A stretch of 64,000 nucleotides of DNA from Miltoncostaea oceani (lineage in GTDB: Bacteria; Actinomycetota; Thermoleophilia; Miltoncostaeales; Miltoncostaeaceae). The stretch's first letter is position 1, and each line of letters begins with the position of its first letter. Both the position numbers and the translations under genes were made by a program. Location: the NCBI RefSeq assembly GCF_018141545.1, contig NZ_CP064357.1, positions 186,001 through 250,000 of the forward strand. The letters are read 5' to 3'. The notes beneath the pieces were generated by a model. That model ran no database searches. It saw only the letters and a program-made list of their open reading frames with translations, and was not told the origin of the DNA. Shown in pieces: positions 16,242 through 24,499 of this stretch.

Positions 16242-16736
16242 ATGCACCGCAGTACCGGCGCACTCCAGTGGCCGCCGCTCGTAGACGGCCCCTCGATGGG
16301 GGTGCCCGCAAGAGCCGCGTCCACCCTCTCGAGGTCCGGCCGCGGCGGATCGACGCTTATGGCGACACTCGTCGTGTTGCTGGCCCTCGCGATCATCGCG
16401 CCAGTGGCCCACTCCGCTGTGTCCACTCCGACCGGCGCATCCGCAGACACGTCGCTCGTCTGCAATCGCCTTGGCGGCAGCTCCAGCCTTATCACGCAGA
16501 GCCAGGGCTTCGAGTATCTCGCCGTCTACACCACCAGCGCGTACAGCGGACCCTTCGGCTGGGGGTCGTGGCTCCTGCCGAGTCAGGTCCCTGGCTACGA
16601 AGGCCTGCCAAGCGCGCCGGGCGGAATCGCCAAGTACGTCGTCTACGCCGATTGGACGGGATCCGCGTGGACCTATGTCGGCGAGTGGGCGAAGGTCCGT
16701 AACGCCCGTGGTGTGCACGTGGGCTGGTACTGCTGA
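16242..16736 (+). CDS. Small secreted protein, unknown function
   Basis: 164 residues. ATG 16242 has a strong Shine-Dalgarno (aggagg). A long, basic N-terminus precedes the hydrophobic stretch LMATLVVLLALAIIAPVAHSA (about residues 44-64), a signal peptide or anchor. The mature part is aromatic- and Gly-rich (GFEYLAVYTTSAY, GPFGWGSWLLPSQ, YADWTGSAWTYVGEWAKV) and ends VGWYC, with a first Cys in LVCNRLGG, so one disulphide is possible. No family recognised. TGATG overlap with the next gene. Confidence 0.7.
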   Translation: MHRSTGALQWPPLVDGPSMGVPARAASTLSRSGRGGSTLMATLVVLLALAIIAPVAHSAVSTPTGASADTSLVCNRLGGSSSLITQSQGFEYLAVYTTSAYSGPFGWGSWLLPSQVPGYEGLPSAPGGIAKYVVYADWTGSAWTYVGEWAKVRNARGVHVGWYC

Positions 16737-17293
16737 TGGCCACGCTCGTTCATCACAACCCGCCCGCCCACCTGCGGCGCCGTCTGCTCTGGCTCTCGAC
16801 CTGCTTCTGCTTGGGCGCGTCCATGGCGCTGGGCACGGGAGTCTCCACGGGGGCCGTTTCGACCAACTACGTGACCGCAGCGAAGGCAGCGAAGCAACTT
16901 CGCGCGAGCGTCGTCTACAACCTCTCCCCAGCCCAGAGGCGCGCGATCCGCGTCGACGTCACGAAGTGTCGGGAGTGGACAGGTCGGTACGCCGGCTTGC
17001 GCGCCAGCTGCAGTGTGCGGACGCGCTACACCTACACCCCTGCCGAAGGTGGTCGACGGCAGACGCTCTGCATGGATCCCGTCCAGACAGTCAAGCGGTA
17101 CGGGGCTCGCTTCATCGTCATCCACAAGCCGTCGGTCAACTGGACGTGCCGATCTCGGGTCCTTGTCGCACCACCGGCAGCGGCGCCGCCTCCGGCAGCA
17201 CCACCACCGCCGGCACCTACGCCGGCTCCCGGCCCGTCGGCGCCCGCGCCGCCACCCCCGCCGCCACCGCCCCCACCACCACCGCCCGCGTGA
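16736..17293 (+). CDS. Secreted protein with poly-proline tail
   Basis: 185 residues. Signal-type segment at about 14-38 (RRRLLWLSTCFCLGASMALG). The central domain (about 45-140) has four Cys (TKCREW, ASCSVRTRY, TLCMDP, NWTCRS) and could hold two disulphides. The C-terminal 45 residues are almost only Pro and Ala, ending in a pure proline run, a typical wall-spanning tail. No catalytic motif. Translation is coupled to the upstream gene through a one-base stop-start overlap. Confidence 0.7.
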   Translation: MATLVHHNPPAHLRRRLLWLSTCFCLGASMALGTGVSTGAVSTNYVTAAKAAKQLRASVVYNLSPAQRRAIRVDVTKCREWTGRYAGLRASCSVRTRYTYTPAEGGRRQTLCMDPVQTVKRYGARFIVIHKPSVNWTCRSRVLVAPPAAAPPPAAPPPPAPTPAPGPSAPAPPPPPPPPPPPPPA

Positions 17294-17373
17294 GGAGCAA
17301 GCCGCTCTTCGACACGACGGTGAGTAGTCGTTGGATCTGAGCCCGGTCTTGAGGTTCGAGAAGGGAGAAGAAC

Positions 17374-17889
17374 GTGCCCGAACTGTACGCAGGACGGCCC
17401 TGCAGGATGACGACCAAGAGGTGCGCTCAAGGGGTTCTTCTGGCCCTGTGTCTGAGTATCGCCGTGCTGGCGGGCCTTGCGTCGCCCGTAGCGGGGAGAG
17501 CGGCTGTCAACCAGACGTCAGGCGGAGAGATCAGCTGCTGGGGAGGCACGACCACTGCTCACGGGCCGACCGTCTACTCGAGCGGCCATGTCGCCTGGTA
17601 CCCCGTCTTCCTGCTGGAGGAGGGTGGCTCCAGTCGATGGGAATGGGGCGAGCCGGCATGGGCCTATCGCGACTCAGCGTGGCGGTCGTTCCGTCAGGGC
17701 AACCTGGCCATCGGCCAGCAGAACGCCAGGGGGCCCGTACCCGCCGGCGGCTTCCGCGCCGCCGTCTACAACTGGATCTACGACTACGACACCAGGTCGT
17801 GGAGCGGCACGTGGTCCTTCGGGCTCTACCGCGATCCCCTCACGGGCCGCTTCGCGCGGTGGGGCTCAAGCCCATGGTGCTCAGTGTGA
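17374..17889 (+). CDS. Small secreted Trp-rich protein
   Basis: 171 residues. GTG 17374 has an aagggag Shine-Dalgarno 6 bp upstream. Signal peptide at about 17-43 (GVLLALCLSIAVLAGLASPVAG). The mature part has many Trp/Tyr residues (WYPVFLLEEGG, WEWGEPAWAY, YNWIYDYDTRSWSGTW) and two Cys (EISCWGG and SPWCSV at the end). In size, aromatic content and terminal Cys it resembles the protein at 16242, so the two may be distant paralogues. Function unknown. Confidence 0.7.
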   Translation: MPELYAGRPCRMTTKRCAQGVLLALCLSIAVLAGLASPVAGRAAVNQTSGGEISCWGGTTTAHGPTVYSSGHVAWYPVFLLEEGGSSRWEWGEPAWAYRDSAWRSFRQGNLAIGQQNARGPVPAGGFRAAVYNWIYDYDTRSWSGTWSFGLYRDPLTGRFARWGSSPWCSV

Positions 17890-18446
17890 GGTCAGCGGCC
17901 GGTCCCCGTAGTTCCTGAGACCGTTCTCCGGGCCTCCCTGGAGGCGGGGCGTTGCCAAACGCGCCCCAGCTCCCAGTGGAGGCCCGGACGCATTGCAGGG
18001 GTAACGCCCGTCTCGCCCCCTATGCAGGAGACCGGGGGTGACGGGCGACCGGGTGTCCTGGGCTGGCAGGGGCGCGATGCCAGCCGCGTCAGCGGATGCC
18101 GGCGCCCAGGCGTGCAGCAAGTGGCCACCGCTACCGCAGAGAGGGAACGGCCGGCCTGCACGGCCGGCCCTTCGGTCGCCCACAGCTTCTCAGTCCACCC
18201 ACAGCCATCGCGTCCAGGCGATCTACGCGCCGCGTTTGTTCAGCGGACGCCCGATCGCGGACCCCTCCGGATCCGGCCTCGACCGTGTATGCCGCCCTCG
18301 AAGAGAGGGATGCGCCGACGGGGCGACTGGACCAGGAGCCCGCGAACCGCTCGGAACGACGAGCGTCCGGGGGTGACCTCATCGGCATCGGAGTCAAAGA
18401 AGGCCCGGACGGATCTCCGGGGGGATGCGCGTCACGCTCTTTAGCA
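17890..18446. other. Stretch without a supported gene
   Basis: Open frames here have poor codon usage and overlap on both strands. The clear element is an 8-bp-stem hairpin (ggccggcc repeated, 18149-18169). It lies between the end of the secreted cluster and the convergent frameshifted gene and could terminate either. Confidence 0.4.
18149..18169. terminator. GC hairpin, possible terminator
   Basis: Inverted repeat ggccggcc/ggccggcc with a 5-nt loop (tgcac). No T-run on either side, so the role is tentative. Confidence 0.35.
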
Positions 18447-18946
18447 CTACGGCGCCAAGTCGGAAGGCGTCGCGACAGGACTGGTTGGGAACGCGTCCGC
18501 TCGACGTGGAAGTCCCCCGAGGTCGCTGGTGATCGGGGCGCTGACCAAATGGGGGCCGGGTCGGCCGACGATGGGGACCGCCACCTGGACGGCGATCGGC
18601 GCGACGGAGTTGCAGGTCGGCGATGGAATCGCCGCCGTTGCGGCCTTGCCGTTCACGACCACCGTCACCCCAGGTGGGGCGGAGACCACCTCGAGGGTGC
18701 CCGCCGTCGCGGAGAGGCGAGGACGCCGTCGACGATGGACATGTTGACGCACGCACCAACGGTGAGCTCATCAGGTGCCGTCGAATAGCTGCCGGAGGCG
18801 GAAAAGAGCCCGGGGGATGTCGGAGACTCAGGCGGGCGGCACTCCGCCCGCTCCCGCTCGACTTGGGCCAGCCCCGATGAGCTCCCTGCGGCCATTCCTA
18901 GCAGGACCGGGGCCACCGCCCACGCCATCCAACGTCTCGTGGGCAC
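18447..18946 (-). pseudogene. Secreted protein gene broken by a one-base frameshift
   Basis: The first frame (18946 down) encodes a signal peptide (RRWMAWAVAPVLLGMAAGSSSGLA) and a mature start up to VDGVLA. The continuation (LSATAGTLEVVSAPPGVTVVVNGKAA... to 18447) is in another frame. Adding one C to the short C-run at 18716-18717 (minus strand) joins them as VDGVLALSATAG. The joined product is about 165 residues with two Cys, similar in size to the other small secreted proteins nearby. Codon usage is good on both sides. Either an assembly indel or a genuine recent pseudogene. Confidence 0.6.
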
Positions 18947-19402
18947 GGATCGACTACGGGGTTGCGTTCTTGTGGGGCCGCGTCGAGCACGAGGCCGAAG
19001 GAGCGGCGGCCGAGACGGTCGGTCCTAGAGGCTCCCCGGGGCCGACGGCCCGACACCGCCGGCTCCCGGGGCCCGGGTCCCCGTCCAGGGACCCGATGGG
19101 GTGGTTGCCATGCCTCCCCAGCGTGGTGGAAGACCCACGCGACGACAGGACGCCGCACGAGACGAACTTCTTCCCGCCCGCCCGGGAGAAGACTTCGGCT
19201 CGCGCGCTGATCCGCGTGCCCATGGTCGGGGCTCCGCCCTGTTTCGGAGCCCCGCTGTCTCACTGACGCGAGCGGCAGGGCCCGCGATCGAGGCCGCGGG
19301 CCGCTCCCCTCCAACGCGACCGATGGTCGGCGTCCGGTCCGGTGGACCGAGCGCGGACCGGGGTCAGCGGGGCTCCCTTTCGTTCGGCGCCTCGGGTCGT
19401 TT
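18947..19402. other. Stretch without a supported gene
   Basis: Lies upstream of the frameshifted secreted gene and downstream of the ETEAHA homologue, both on the minus strand. A minus frame at 18954-19223 is open but has no recognisable features. The only clear element is the hairpin at 19228-19253. Confidence 0.4.
19228..19253 (-). terminator. Hairpin downstream of the solitary ETEAHA homologue
   Basis: 9-bp perfect stem (ggggctccg / cggagcccc) with an 8-nt loop, about 150 bp after the stop of the minus-strand gene at 19403. It may end that transcript. Confidence 0.45.
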
Positions 19403-19711
19403 TCAGACCGCGCGGATCGCGCACTTGAGGCGAACGTCGGACCACCGCGAGAAGCCGTGGATCTCGACCTCGGGTTCGTCGCCCGGGTCGGTCGCGGGCC
19501 GATACGCGATCGTCAGGGTCCCCTCGCCGGTGTCCGGCGGGAAGGTGATCCGCAGCGAGGCCGGCGCGTCGCCCTCGGTGGGAGTGGGGTCGAGGCCGTG
19601 CGCCTGCGTCTCGGACGGCGCCGGTGCCTTCCTCGCGTGCGCCTGCGTCTCCCCGGTGATGCGGAGGCCGTCGGCCTCGAGGATCGGGGCATCACTCGTC
19701 TCGTCACTCAC
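19403..19711 (-). CDS. Short ETEAHA-family protein with S74 autocleavage motif
   Basis: 102 residues, homologous to the 185-residue protein at 3614. It has a similar leader (MSDETSDAPILEADGLRITG against MSAESNAPIIEAEGLQVSE). It has two repeat units (GETQAHARKAPAPS, ETQAHGLDP) instead of eight. The shared tail domain is present (ASLRITFPP, LTIAYRP, PGDEPEVEIH), and the C-terminus is S91-D-V-R-L-K96-CAIRAV. Compared with the other copy, QDIRAV has become CAIRAV. No S74 core or kinase gene lies beside it, so it may act in trans with the core at 1049. GTG start with aggaga upstream. Confidence 0.75.
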   Translation of the reverse strand: MSDETSDAPILEADGLRITGETQAHARKAPAPSETQAHGLDPTPTEGDAPASLRITFPPDTGEGTLTIAYRPATDPGDEPEVEIHGFSRWSDVRLKCAIRAV

Positions 19712-19904
19712 AGTCGCTCTCCTCTGTGGGGGTGGTTTGGTGGGACGTGCTCATCATCAAGACGGCCGGCGAGGCGGATTTCTTCCCCATCCTCCCTCAC
19801 CAATACCCCGCGATGCATCGGGTGATCTGGCCACGAGGGCCGTCCAGCGACTCCCCGGGGTGGTAACGGGGCCCAGGCGCCAAGCCCCTGGAAAGCCGGC
19901 CTAC

Positions 19905-20516
19905 TTACCTGCGCGCGGGGCTGAGGCTCTCCAGGCCGGCTTCGAGGAAGCCTGCGACCCGGACGGGGCCGTAGTCGATCTGCTCGACTGAGGCGTTCAG
20001 GCACCGCGGGTCGCCCATGACCTTCTCGTGGATGTGGCCGTGGACGTTCACCTGGCGGTTGCCGTGGATCCGCGCCGGCTCTGGGCGGTGGCTGAACCAG
20101 ACCCCCCACCCGCCGATCTCCAGGAGGAAGCTCCGCGTGATCAGCTCGATCCCGAGCTCGCGGTACATGGTCTTGCTGCCGCGGTCGTGGTTGCCCTCGA
20201 GCATCAGGATGCGGCCGGAAAGGCCCTCCATGAGACGCGTGAGCGGTTCCCGCTTCATCATGGCGAGGTCGCCGAGGTGGAGGATCACGTCGTCGTCTGC
20301 GACCCGCTCACGCCAGGCGGTGATCATCCGGCGCTCGTGGTCCTCGGGCCGCCCGGCATAGCGGATGATGTTGCGGTGCCCGAAGTGGGTGTCGGAGATC
20401 AGCCAGAAGTCCGCGAGCCCGTTCAGCGCGCGCGGCGGCGGACCGGAGGGCCCGGGAATGTGCACCTCGGGCTCTCGCCCCTCATCTCGGATCTTGTCGT
20501 CGTGTGCCATCACCAT
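19905..20516 (-). CDS. Calcineurin-like metallophosphoesterase
   Basis: 203 residues. All metal-binding motifs are present in order: SDTHFGH, HLGDLAM, EGNHDRG, FSHRP and NVHGHIHE. Compact phosphoesterases of this type are common in phages and accessory regions. Substrates vary (nucleotides, phosphodiesters) and cannot be told from sequence. Start GTG/ATG near 20510-20516 (MVMAHDDK). Stands alone. Confidence 0.9.
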   Translation of the reverse strand: MVMAHDDKIRDEGREPEVHIPGPSGPPPRALNGLADFWLISDTHFGHRNIIRYAGRPEDHERRMITAWRERVADDDVILHLGDLAMMKREPLTRLMEGLSGRILMLEGNHDRGSKTMYRELGIELITRSFLLEIGGWGVWFSHRPEPARIHGNRQVNVHGHIHEKVMGDPRCLNASVEQIDYGPVRVAGFLEAGLESLSPARR

Positions 20517-20648
20517 TGAACCTAGGCCGCCGGTCCCGCGGCGACGCTGGCTTCTCCCACTGCCCGTGCTCAGCCTGCGAGGCCGGGTCCACTCGCGTCG
20601 CTAGGGTCCGCTCCTGGTACCCCTCTCACCGCGAATCGGAGGCCTCTC

Positions 20649-22262
20649 GTGCAGCACTCTGGGCCGATTCCCCCGGTCAGGTTGTCCTGGTTCGACCGCG
20701 GACTCCTGGCGACGCAGATCGCTGTGGCCGAGGGTGCCCGGCGCGAGGGGGCCAGGGCCGCTGGGAGCCTGGCGAGGATCGAGAGTCTTCAGTCCGAGCA
20801 GGTCGACCAGGGGGAGGTCCTCGTCGGTCTCGCTCGTCAGCTCGACCTCGACCTCAGTTCCCTCATGGACGCCGTCGTCATACAGACGGTCTCGCTCCTG
20901 GAGGCCCTCAGCGCCCAGGCCGGCACTCTCTCCGACATCAGAGACGCCCTACAACGGCCGGGACGCGTCCGCGCCGCGGAGAGGCTGCTTGCCGCGGATG
21001 AACTGCTGCGCCGCGGACGCTACAAGCGCGCTCATGATGCGTGCTGCGCCGCCGTGGACGACGATCCGAACAATCCGGGCGTCTACTGGGGGCTGGCCTT
21101 CGCCGAGATGGGGTTGGGGAACTTCGCCCGGGCGAGCGCGGCACTCGAGGAGGCGGCTGAGGCCGAGAATGGCGAGCGACGGGTCCTGGCGTTGCGCGCC
21201 GCCGCCCGCGCGGCTCTCGAAGCCGGCGATCCGCTGCGAGCGGCGACCCTGTCGAGTGCCGCTCAATCGAGTCGCGAGTGGACCGGCGAGGAGCGCAAGC
21301 TGATCCTGGCTGAGCGAGCGATCTGCGAAGTCGCTGCCGGCCGCGAGGATGAGGCGCAGCTCCTCGCTACGGAGATGATCGGTCTCGACTGGAATCTCGG
21401 GCCCCTCGTGCTCTCGAGTCCGTTCGTGTCCGGTGCCGCGGCCTTCCGGGAGGGACTGGATCGCCAGCTGGCCGCGGTGGCTGAGCGCGTGGCTGACCTG
21501 GTCATCGCGGCGCAGGAGAGTCTTGTTCGCTGCGATACGGACATCGCCCGGTTCCGCAGCGAAGCCGAAGCGGGTGCGCCGTTGTGGCCAGACTCGATTC
21601 CTCTCCAGGTGGCCGCTCATCAGATCCTCGACTCTCGAGGCTGGACGAGCCTCGCCGAATGCGAGACGGCAACCGTACAAGCGGCTGCGCTCGCGGAGGC
21701 CGCGCGCGATGTCGGCGCTGTGGTCCATGCGATGCAGCGCGACCTCGCGGGCGTCGAGCGCCTGCTGGCCGACGCCGCTCGGGCGGAGGGCCTCGACGGC
21801 CCGAGCGACGACACTACTCTCGACATCCGTCGTCGGCTCGTCCACGCGCTCGGGGCGCGGACCCCGGACGAGGGGAAGCAGATGATCGCTCTCGTGCGCA
21901 GGCGAGCCGAACCTGTGCTGGAGGACCCGGCCGGGTACGCGCGCCGCTCAGCCCTGGCCCAGCTGCAGAGGCGCGAGAGGGCGGCGGCGACTGCGGCAGA
22001 GAGTGCACCGACCATCTCTGCGCCGAATCCGAATGCGTCGCGCCCCATCTCTCTGGATGAGTATCAGCGGTTGATCAGCTCGGTGCCGGTCCAGGGGGGA
22101 GGCATCCTTCGGCGGCAGAAGCCCGCCTCCCCCTCATGGCAGCCGGACCCGCTCGGCAAGTGGCCGTATCGATGGTGGGATGGCGCACACTGGACCGAGG
22201 CCGTGGCGTCGACGCCAGGCAAGAGCCCCTACCGCGCGGTCCTTGTGCGAAGGCCGCGGTAG
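20649..22262 (+). CDS. Large helical (TPR-like) protein with C-terminal DUF2510 motif
   Basis: 537 residues, cytosolic by sequence. A helical N-terminal region (about 1-100) is followed by TPR-like repeats (about 110-220: LLAADELLRRGRYKRAHDACCAAVDDDPNNPGVYWGLAFAEMGLGNFARASAALEEA). A helical middle follows, then near the C-terminus the DUF2510 signature WQPDPLGKWPYRWWDGAHWTEAV. DUF2510 is a small actinobacterial motif, usually at the N-terminus of membrane proteins, so its C-terminal place here is unusual. No enzymatic motif. GTG 20649 with ggagg about 7 bp upstream. Confidence 0.75.
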   Translation: MQHSGPIPPVRLSWFDRGLLATQIAVAEGARREGARAAGSLARIESLQSEQVDQGEVLVGLARQLDLDLSSLMDAVVIQTVSLLEALSAQAGTLSDIRDALQRPGRVRAAERLLAADELLRRGRYKRAHDACCAAVDDDPNNPGVYWGLAFAEMGLGNFARASAALEEAAEAENGERRVLALRAAARAALEAGDPLRAATLSSAAQSSREWTGEERKLILAERAICEVAAGREDEAQLLATEMIGLDWNLGPLVLSSPFVSGAAAFREGLDRQLAAVAERVADLVIAAQESLVRCDTDIARFRSEAEAGAPLWPDSIPLQVAAHQILDSRGWTSLAECETATVQAAALAEAARDVGAVVHAMQRDLAGVERLLADAARAEGLDGPSDDTTLDIRRRLVHALGARTPDEGKQMIALVRRRAEPVLEDPAGYARRSALAQLQRRERAAATAAESAPTISAPNPNASRPISLDEYQRLISSVPVQGGGILRRQKPASPSWQPDPLGKWPYRWWDGAHWTEAVASTPGKSPYRAVLVRRPR

Positions 22263-22304
22263 CTGAGCCGTGGGGCTGTCCGGCCTGGGGCGCCCGCGCT
22301 GTGA

Positions 22305-22757
22305 TCACGGGAAGGGACGGGAACGGCCGCCCCGACCGCCAGCCCCGCCCTCCCCTCGCTCGATGATGGCTGCGATGACCTCCCGCCCAACCTCCGCGCG
22401 GGCGCGGGTGCGCGGGGGCCGGCAGGCGTCGCACCAGTTCGGGGTCCAGCCGCAGTCGTGGCGCTCGTAGCCGAGGTAGCTGCGGCGCTCGGCGAGCTGG
22501 CGGACGCGCAGCCAGATCCACCGGTTCAGGCCGAGCGGGTCGTACTTGAGCTCGTCCACGTCGAGGCGCGACGCGGCGAGGTAGTGATCGAGGCGCACGG
22601 GGCTGAGGCCGACCATGTCCCCGCCACCCCAGTAGCCGGTCTCGTCGACGAGGCGCCGGACCTGGGCGCGTCGCTTTGCGACGACCCGGTCGGTGTGGAA
22701 GCGGTGGTGGGCGCGGTCGTGCCGGTGGCGCGAGCGCGGGTGGGTGGTGCGAGGCAT
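22305..22757 (-). CDS. Hypothetical basic protein
   Basis: 150 residues, rich in Arg and His at the N-terminus (MPRTTHPRSRHRHDRAHHRFHTDRVVAKRRAQVRRLVDE). A conserved-looking core follows (DPLGLNRWIWLRVRQLAERRSYLGYERHDCGWTPNWCDACRPPR); its three Cys and one His could bind zinc. Not assigned to a family. It resembles the small Cys/Trp proteins of actinophages and plasmids. Confidence 0.6.
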   Translation of the reverse strand: MPRTTHPRSRHRHDRAHHRFHTDRVVAKRRAQVRRLVDETGYWGGGDMVGLSPVRLDHYLAASRLDVDELKYDPLGLNRWIWLRVRQLAERRSYLGYERHDCGWTPNWCDACRPPRTRARAEVGREVIAAIIERGEGGAGGRGGRSRPFP

Positions 22758-23105
22758 GTAGCGGGAGTCCCTTCGTCGTGGTTGAAGGGCGCCCGAGGGG
22801 CCGACTGTCTTCAGCCGGCGGTCAGTTCAGGGAACGGACTCGAGCGCCACTACATGAAGGGCGCGAGTCGGGTGATGTCGTCGAACGGCATGGCACCACC
22901 ATAGGATCGGATTCTCAGACGGCACGCAGATTCATCCGAACCGGATGCCGGGATCTCCGGACGGGGGTGCGGATGCGAGTGCGAGCGGCGCTGTTGCAAT
23001 AGCCCTCGGGCTATCGGCTACCCGCGCGCTGATAGCCTGCGATCACTTGCACGTCCGCGTCGCCTCCCCGGTCCGGGCGCCGGGCCGCCGTGGCGCGAGC
23101 CCGTC
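22758..23105. other. Intergenic region between minus-strand genes
   Basis: A 14-codon minus ORF (22850-22891, MPFDDITRLAPFM) is present without a clear Shine-Dalgarno and is probably fortuitous. A tight hairpin (atagccc/gggctat, 22999-23014) lies in the middle, perhaps part of the leader or promoter region for 22305-22757. Confidence 0.4.
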
Positions 23106-23116
23106 TCAGACGGGCT
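23098..23116 (-). terminator. Hairpin over the stop codon of the HNH operon
   Basis: 9-bp perfect stem (agcccgtct / agacgggct) with a single-base loop, spanning the stop codon at 23106-23108. The loop is too tight for all pairs to form, but the shape fits an operon end. Confidence 0.45.
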
Positions 23117-23426
23117 GGGGCGGGCCCGCGAGGTCGGTCAGGTCGGTGTGGCGAGCGTTGCCGTGGGCGTCGACCCCGGGGTCGTGAGCGAGGTGGGCGG
23201 CGATCCGCGCGGTCTCCTCATTCCGGTCCGTCGTCTCGGGCGGCCGCAGCGGGGAACCCTCGACCGGATACCAGTCGTCGGTCTCGGCGTATGCGACCTC
23301 GACCTTGGTTGCGTCGGCGCCAAAGGACACCCGGAGGATCAACTCGCCGCTGATGACGCCCGCGTCGGTGGCGGTCATGACCCCGCCGGGGGGCGCGGTG
23401 ATGGAGGTGGGGGAGGCCTTGCTCAT
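23106..23426 (-). CDS. Hypothetical protein
   Basis: 106 residues. The middle looks like a beta-sandwich fragment (GELILRVSFGADATKVEVAYAET). The C-terminus is polar and His/Asp-rich (IAAHLAHDPGVDAHGNARHTDLTD). No family recognised. Third gene of a minus-strand run headed by the HNH nuclease; 12 bp separate it from the upstream stop. Confidence 0.6.
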   Translation of the reverse strand: MSKASPTSITAPPGGVMTATDAGVISGELILRVSFGADATKVEVAYAETDDWYPVEGSPLRPPETTDRNEETARIAAHLAHDPGVDAHGNARHTDLTDLAGPPQPV

Positions 23427-23438
23427 GGATTCAGCCTT

Positions 23439-23669
23439 TCAGACAGGGGCGTCGTCGCGCCACCAGCGGGGGAGCGGCTCGTCGCTGTGGTCGACGGCGG
23501 CCTCGGCCTCGGCCTGGACGACGTCGTAGAGCAGCTCGCGCTGCGCGGTCGTGAGCTGCGTCTCGACGAAGCGGCCGATGTAGAGGTTCAGGGTTGCGAC
23601 GAGATCCGCCAGGGCGACGGCGCGCTCCTCGGCGCTCATCTGGGCGTAGCGTGGCTCGTCGTCCATCAC
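23439..23669 (-). CDS. Small acidic hypothetical protein
   Basis: 76 residues, helical and acidic (SAEERAVALADLVATLNLYIGRFVETQL...VVQAEAEAAVDHSDEPLPRWWRDDAPV). Directly abuts the HNH nuclease stop (GTG 23669, or ATG 23666). It could be a partner or immunity-type protein, but only position suggests this. Confidence 0.6.
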   Translation of the reverse strand: MMDDEPRYAQMSAEERAVALADLVATLNLYIGRFVETQLTTAQRELLYDVVQAEAEAAVDHSDEPLPRWWRDDAPV

Positions 23670-24344
23670 CTACTGGCCGAGGTGGCCCGCGAGGGCGTCT
23701 CGCTCGGCGGGGGTGATGGTGAGGTCATACTTGAGCTTCACCTTGATCCAGGCGGCGGCGTAGGTCGCGCGGTAGTCCTCGATCGGAGGCATCCAGGCCT
23801 CAGGGCCCTTGTCGCCCTTCTGGCGGTTCAGGCTGTTGTCCACCGCGAGGACGTTGATCGCGTCGTTGGCGAACAGCTCGCGGCGCTCGTCCGACCAGCT
23901 CGCCGCGCCGGAGCGCCAGGCATTCGCCAGCGGGACCATGTGGTCGATGTCCAGCTCGCCCGCCTCGGAGACGTTCTCGCCGCCGTAGGGGTCGGTCCAG
24001 CGGCCGGAGGTGACGCGGCAACCGGCGCCGGTGGTGACGCGCTCGCCGTCGCGCTTGAGAGTGTCCTCGCGGGTGTCGCAGCCGTTGCCGTCGAGGTCGC
24101 TCCAGTGGTCGAAGGCGTCGCGGTCGTAGTTCGCCATGCTGGAGGCCGGGGAGACCCGCAGCTTGGCCAGCTGGTTTCCGGCGGCGCGCAGGTCGCGCTC
24201 GTCGGCCATCGCCACCGGCGCGGCGCCGGCCTTGTCGAGGCCTTCACGGACCCGCTCGATGGCCTTGTCGCCGAGGCCGGTGCCGAAGAAGCCGTAGGCG
24301 ACGATCAGGAGGAGGATGAGGGAGCTGGGGCGCAGGCGAGGCAT
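23670..24344 (-). CDS. Membrane-anchored or secreted HNH nuclease (GmrSD C-terminal-like)
   Basis: 224 residues from ATG 24344 (aaggg 12 bp upstream); GTG 24395 would add 17 residues. The N-terminus PRLRPSSLILLLIVAYGFFGTGLG is a signal or anchor helix. The catalytic part has ELDIDHMVPLANAWRSGAASW, then NDAINVLAVDNSLNRQKGDKGPEAWMPP, the beta-beta-alpha-metal HNH motif (D-H...N...N..K) of the GmrSD C-terminal family found in secreted actinobacterial nucleases. DYRATYAAAWIKVKLKYDLT completes the family. Likely degrades extracellular DNA for nutrition or competition. Two small genes follow immediately. Confidence 0.85.
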   Translation of the reverse strand: MPRLRPSSLILLLIVAYGFFGTGLGDKAIERVREGLDKAGAAPVAMADERDLRAAGNQLAKLRVSPASSMANYDRDAFDHWSDLDGNGCDTREDTLKRDGERVTTGAGCRVTSGRWTDPYGGENVSEAGELDIDHMVPLANAWRSGAASWSDERRELFANDAINVLAVDNSLNRQKGDKGPEAWMPPIEDYRATYAAAWIKVKLKYDLTITPAERDALAGHLGQ

Positions 24345-24499
24345 CGAGGCTGACAACCCTTCGTTGGTGAGCGACGGCGCGGTGGCCGTACTCACAACGT
24401 AAGACGCTGCGACACCCCTGCAGGTTCTTCTCCCGGGCGAGCGCGGATGAGAGAGACCCCGGGCCGATCACTGACGCGCGGAGAAGGCCCCGCGGACTC

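Noticed and set aside
18775-19266. Plus-strand frame of 163 codons
   Set aside because: Overlaps the frameshifted minus-strand secreted gene; Pro/Arg-rich translation and no start signal.
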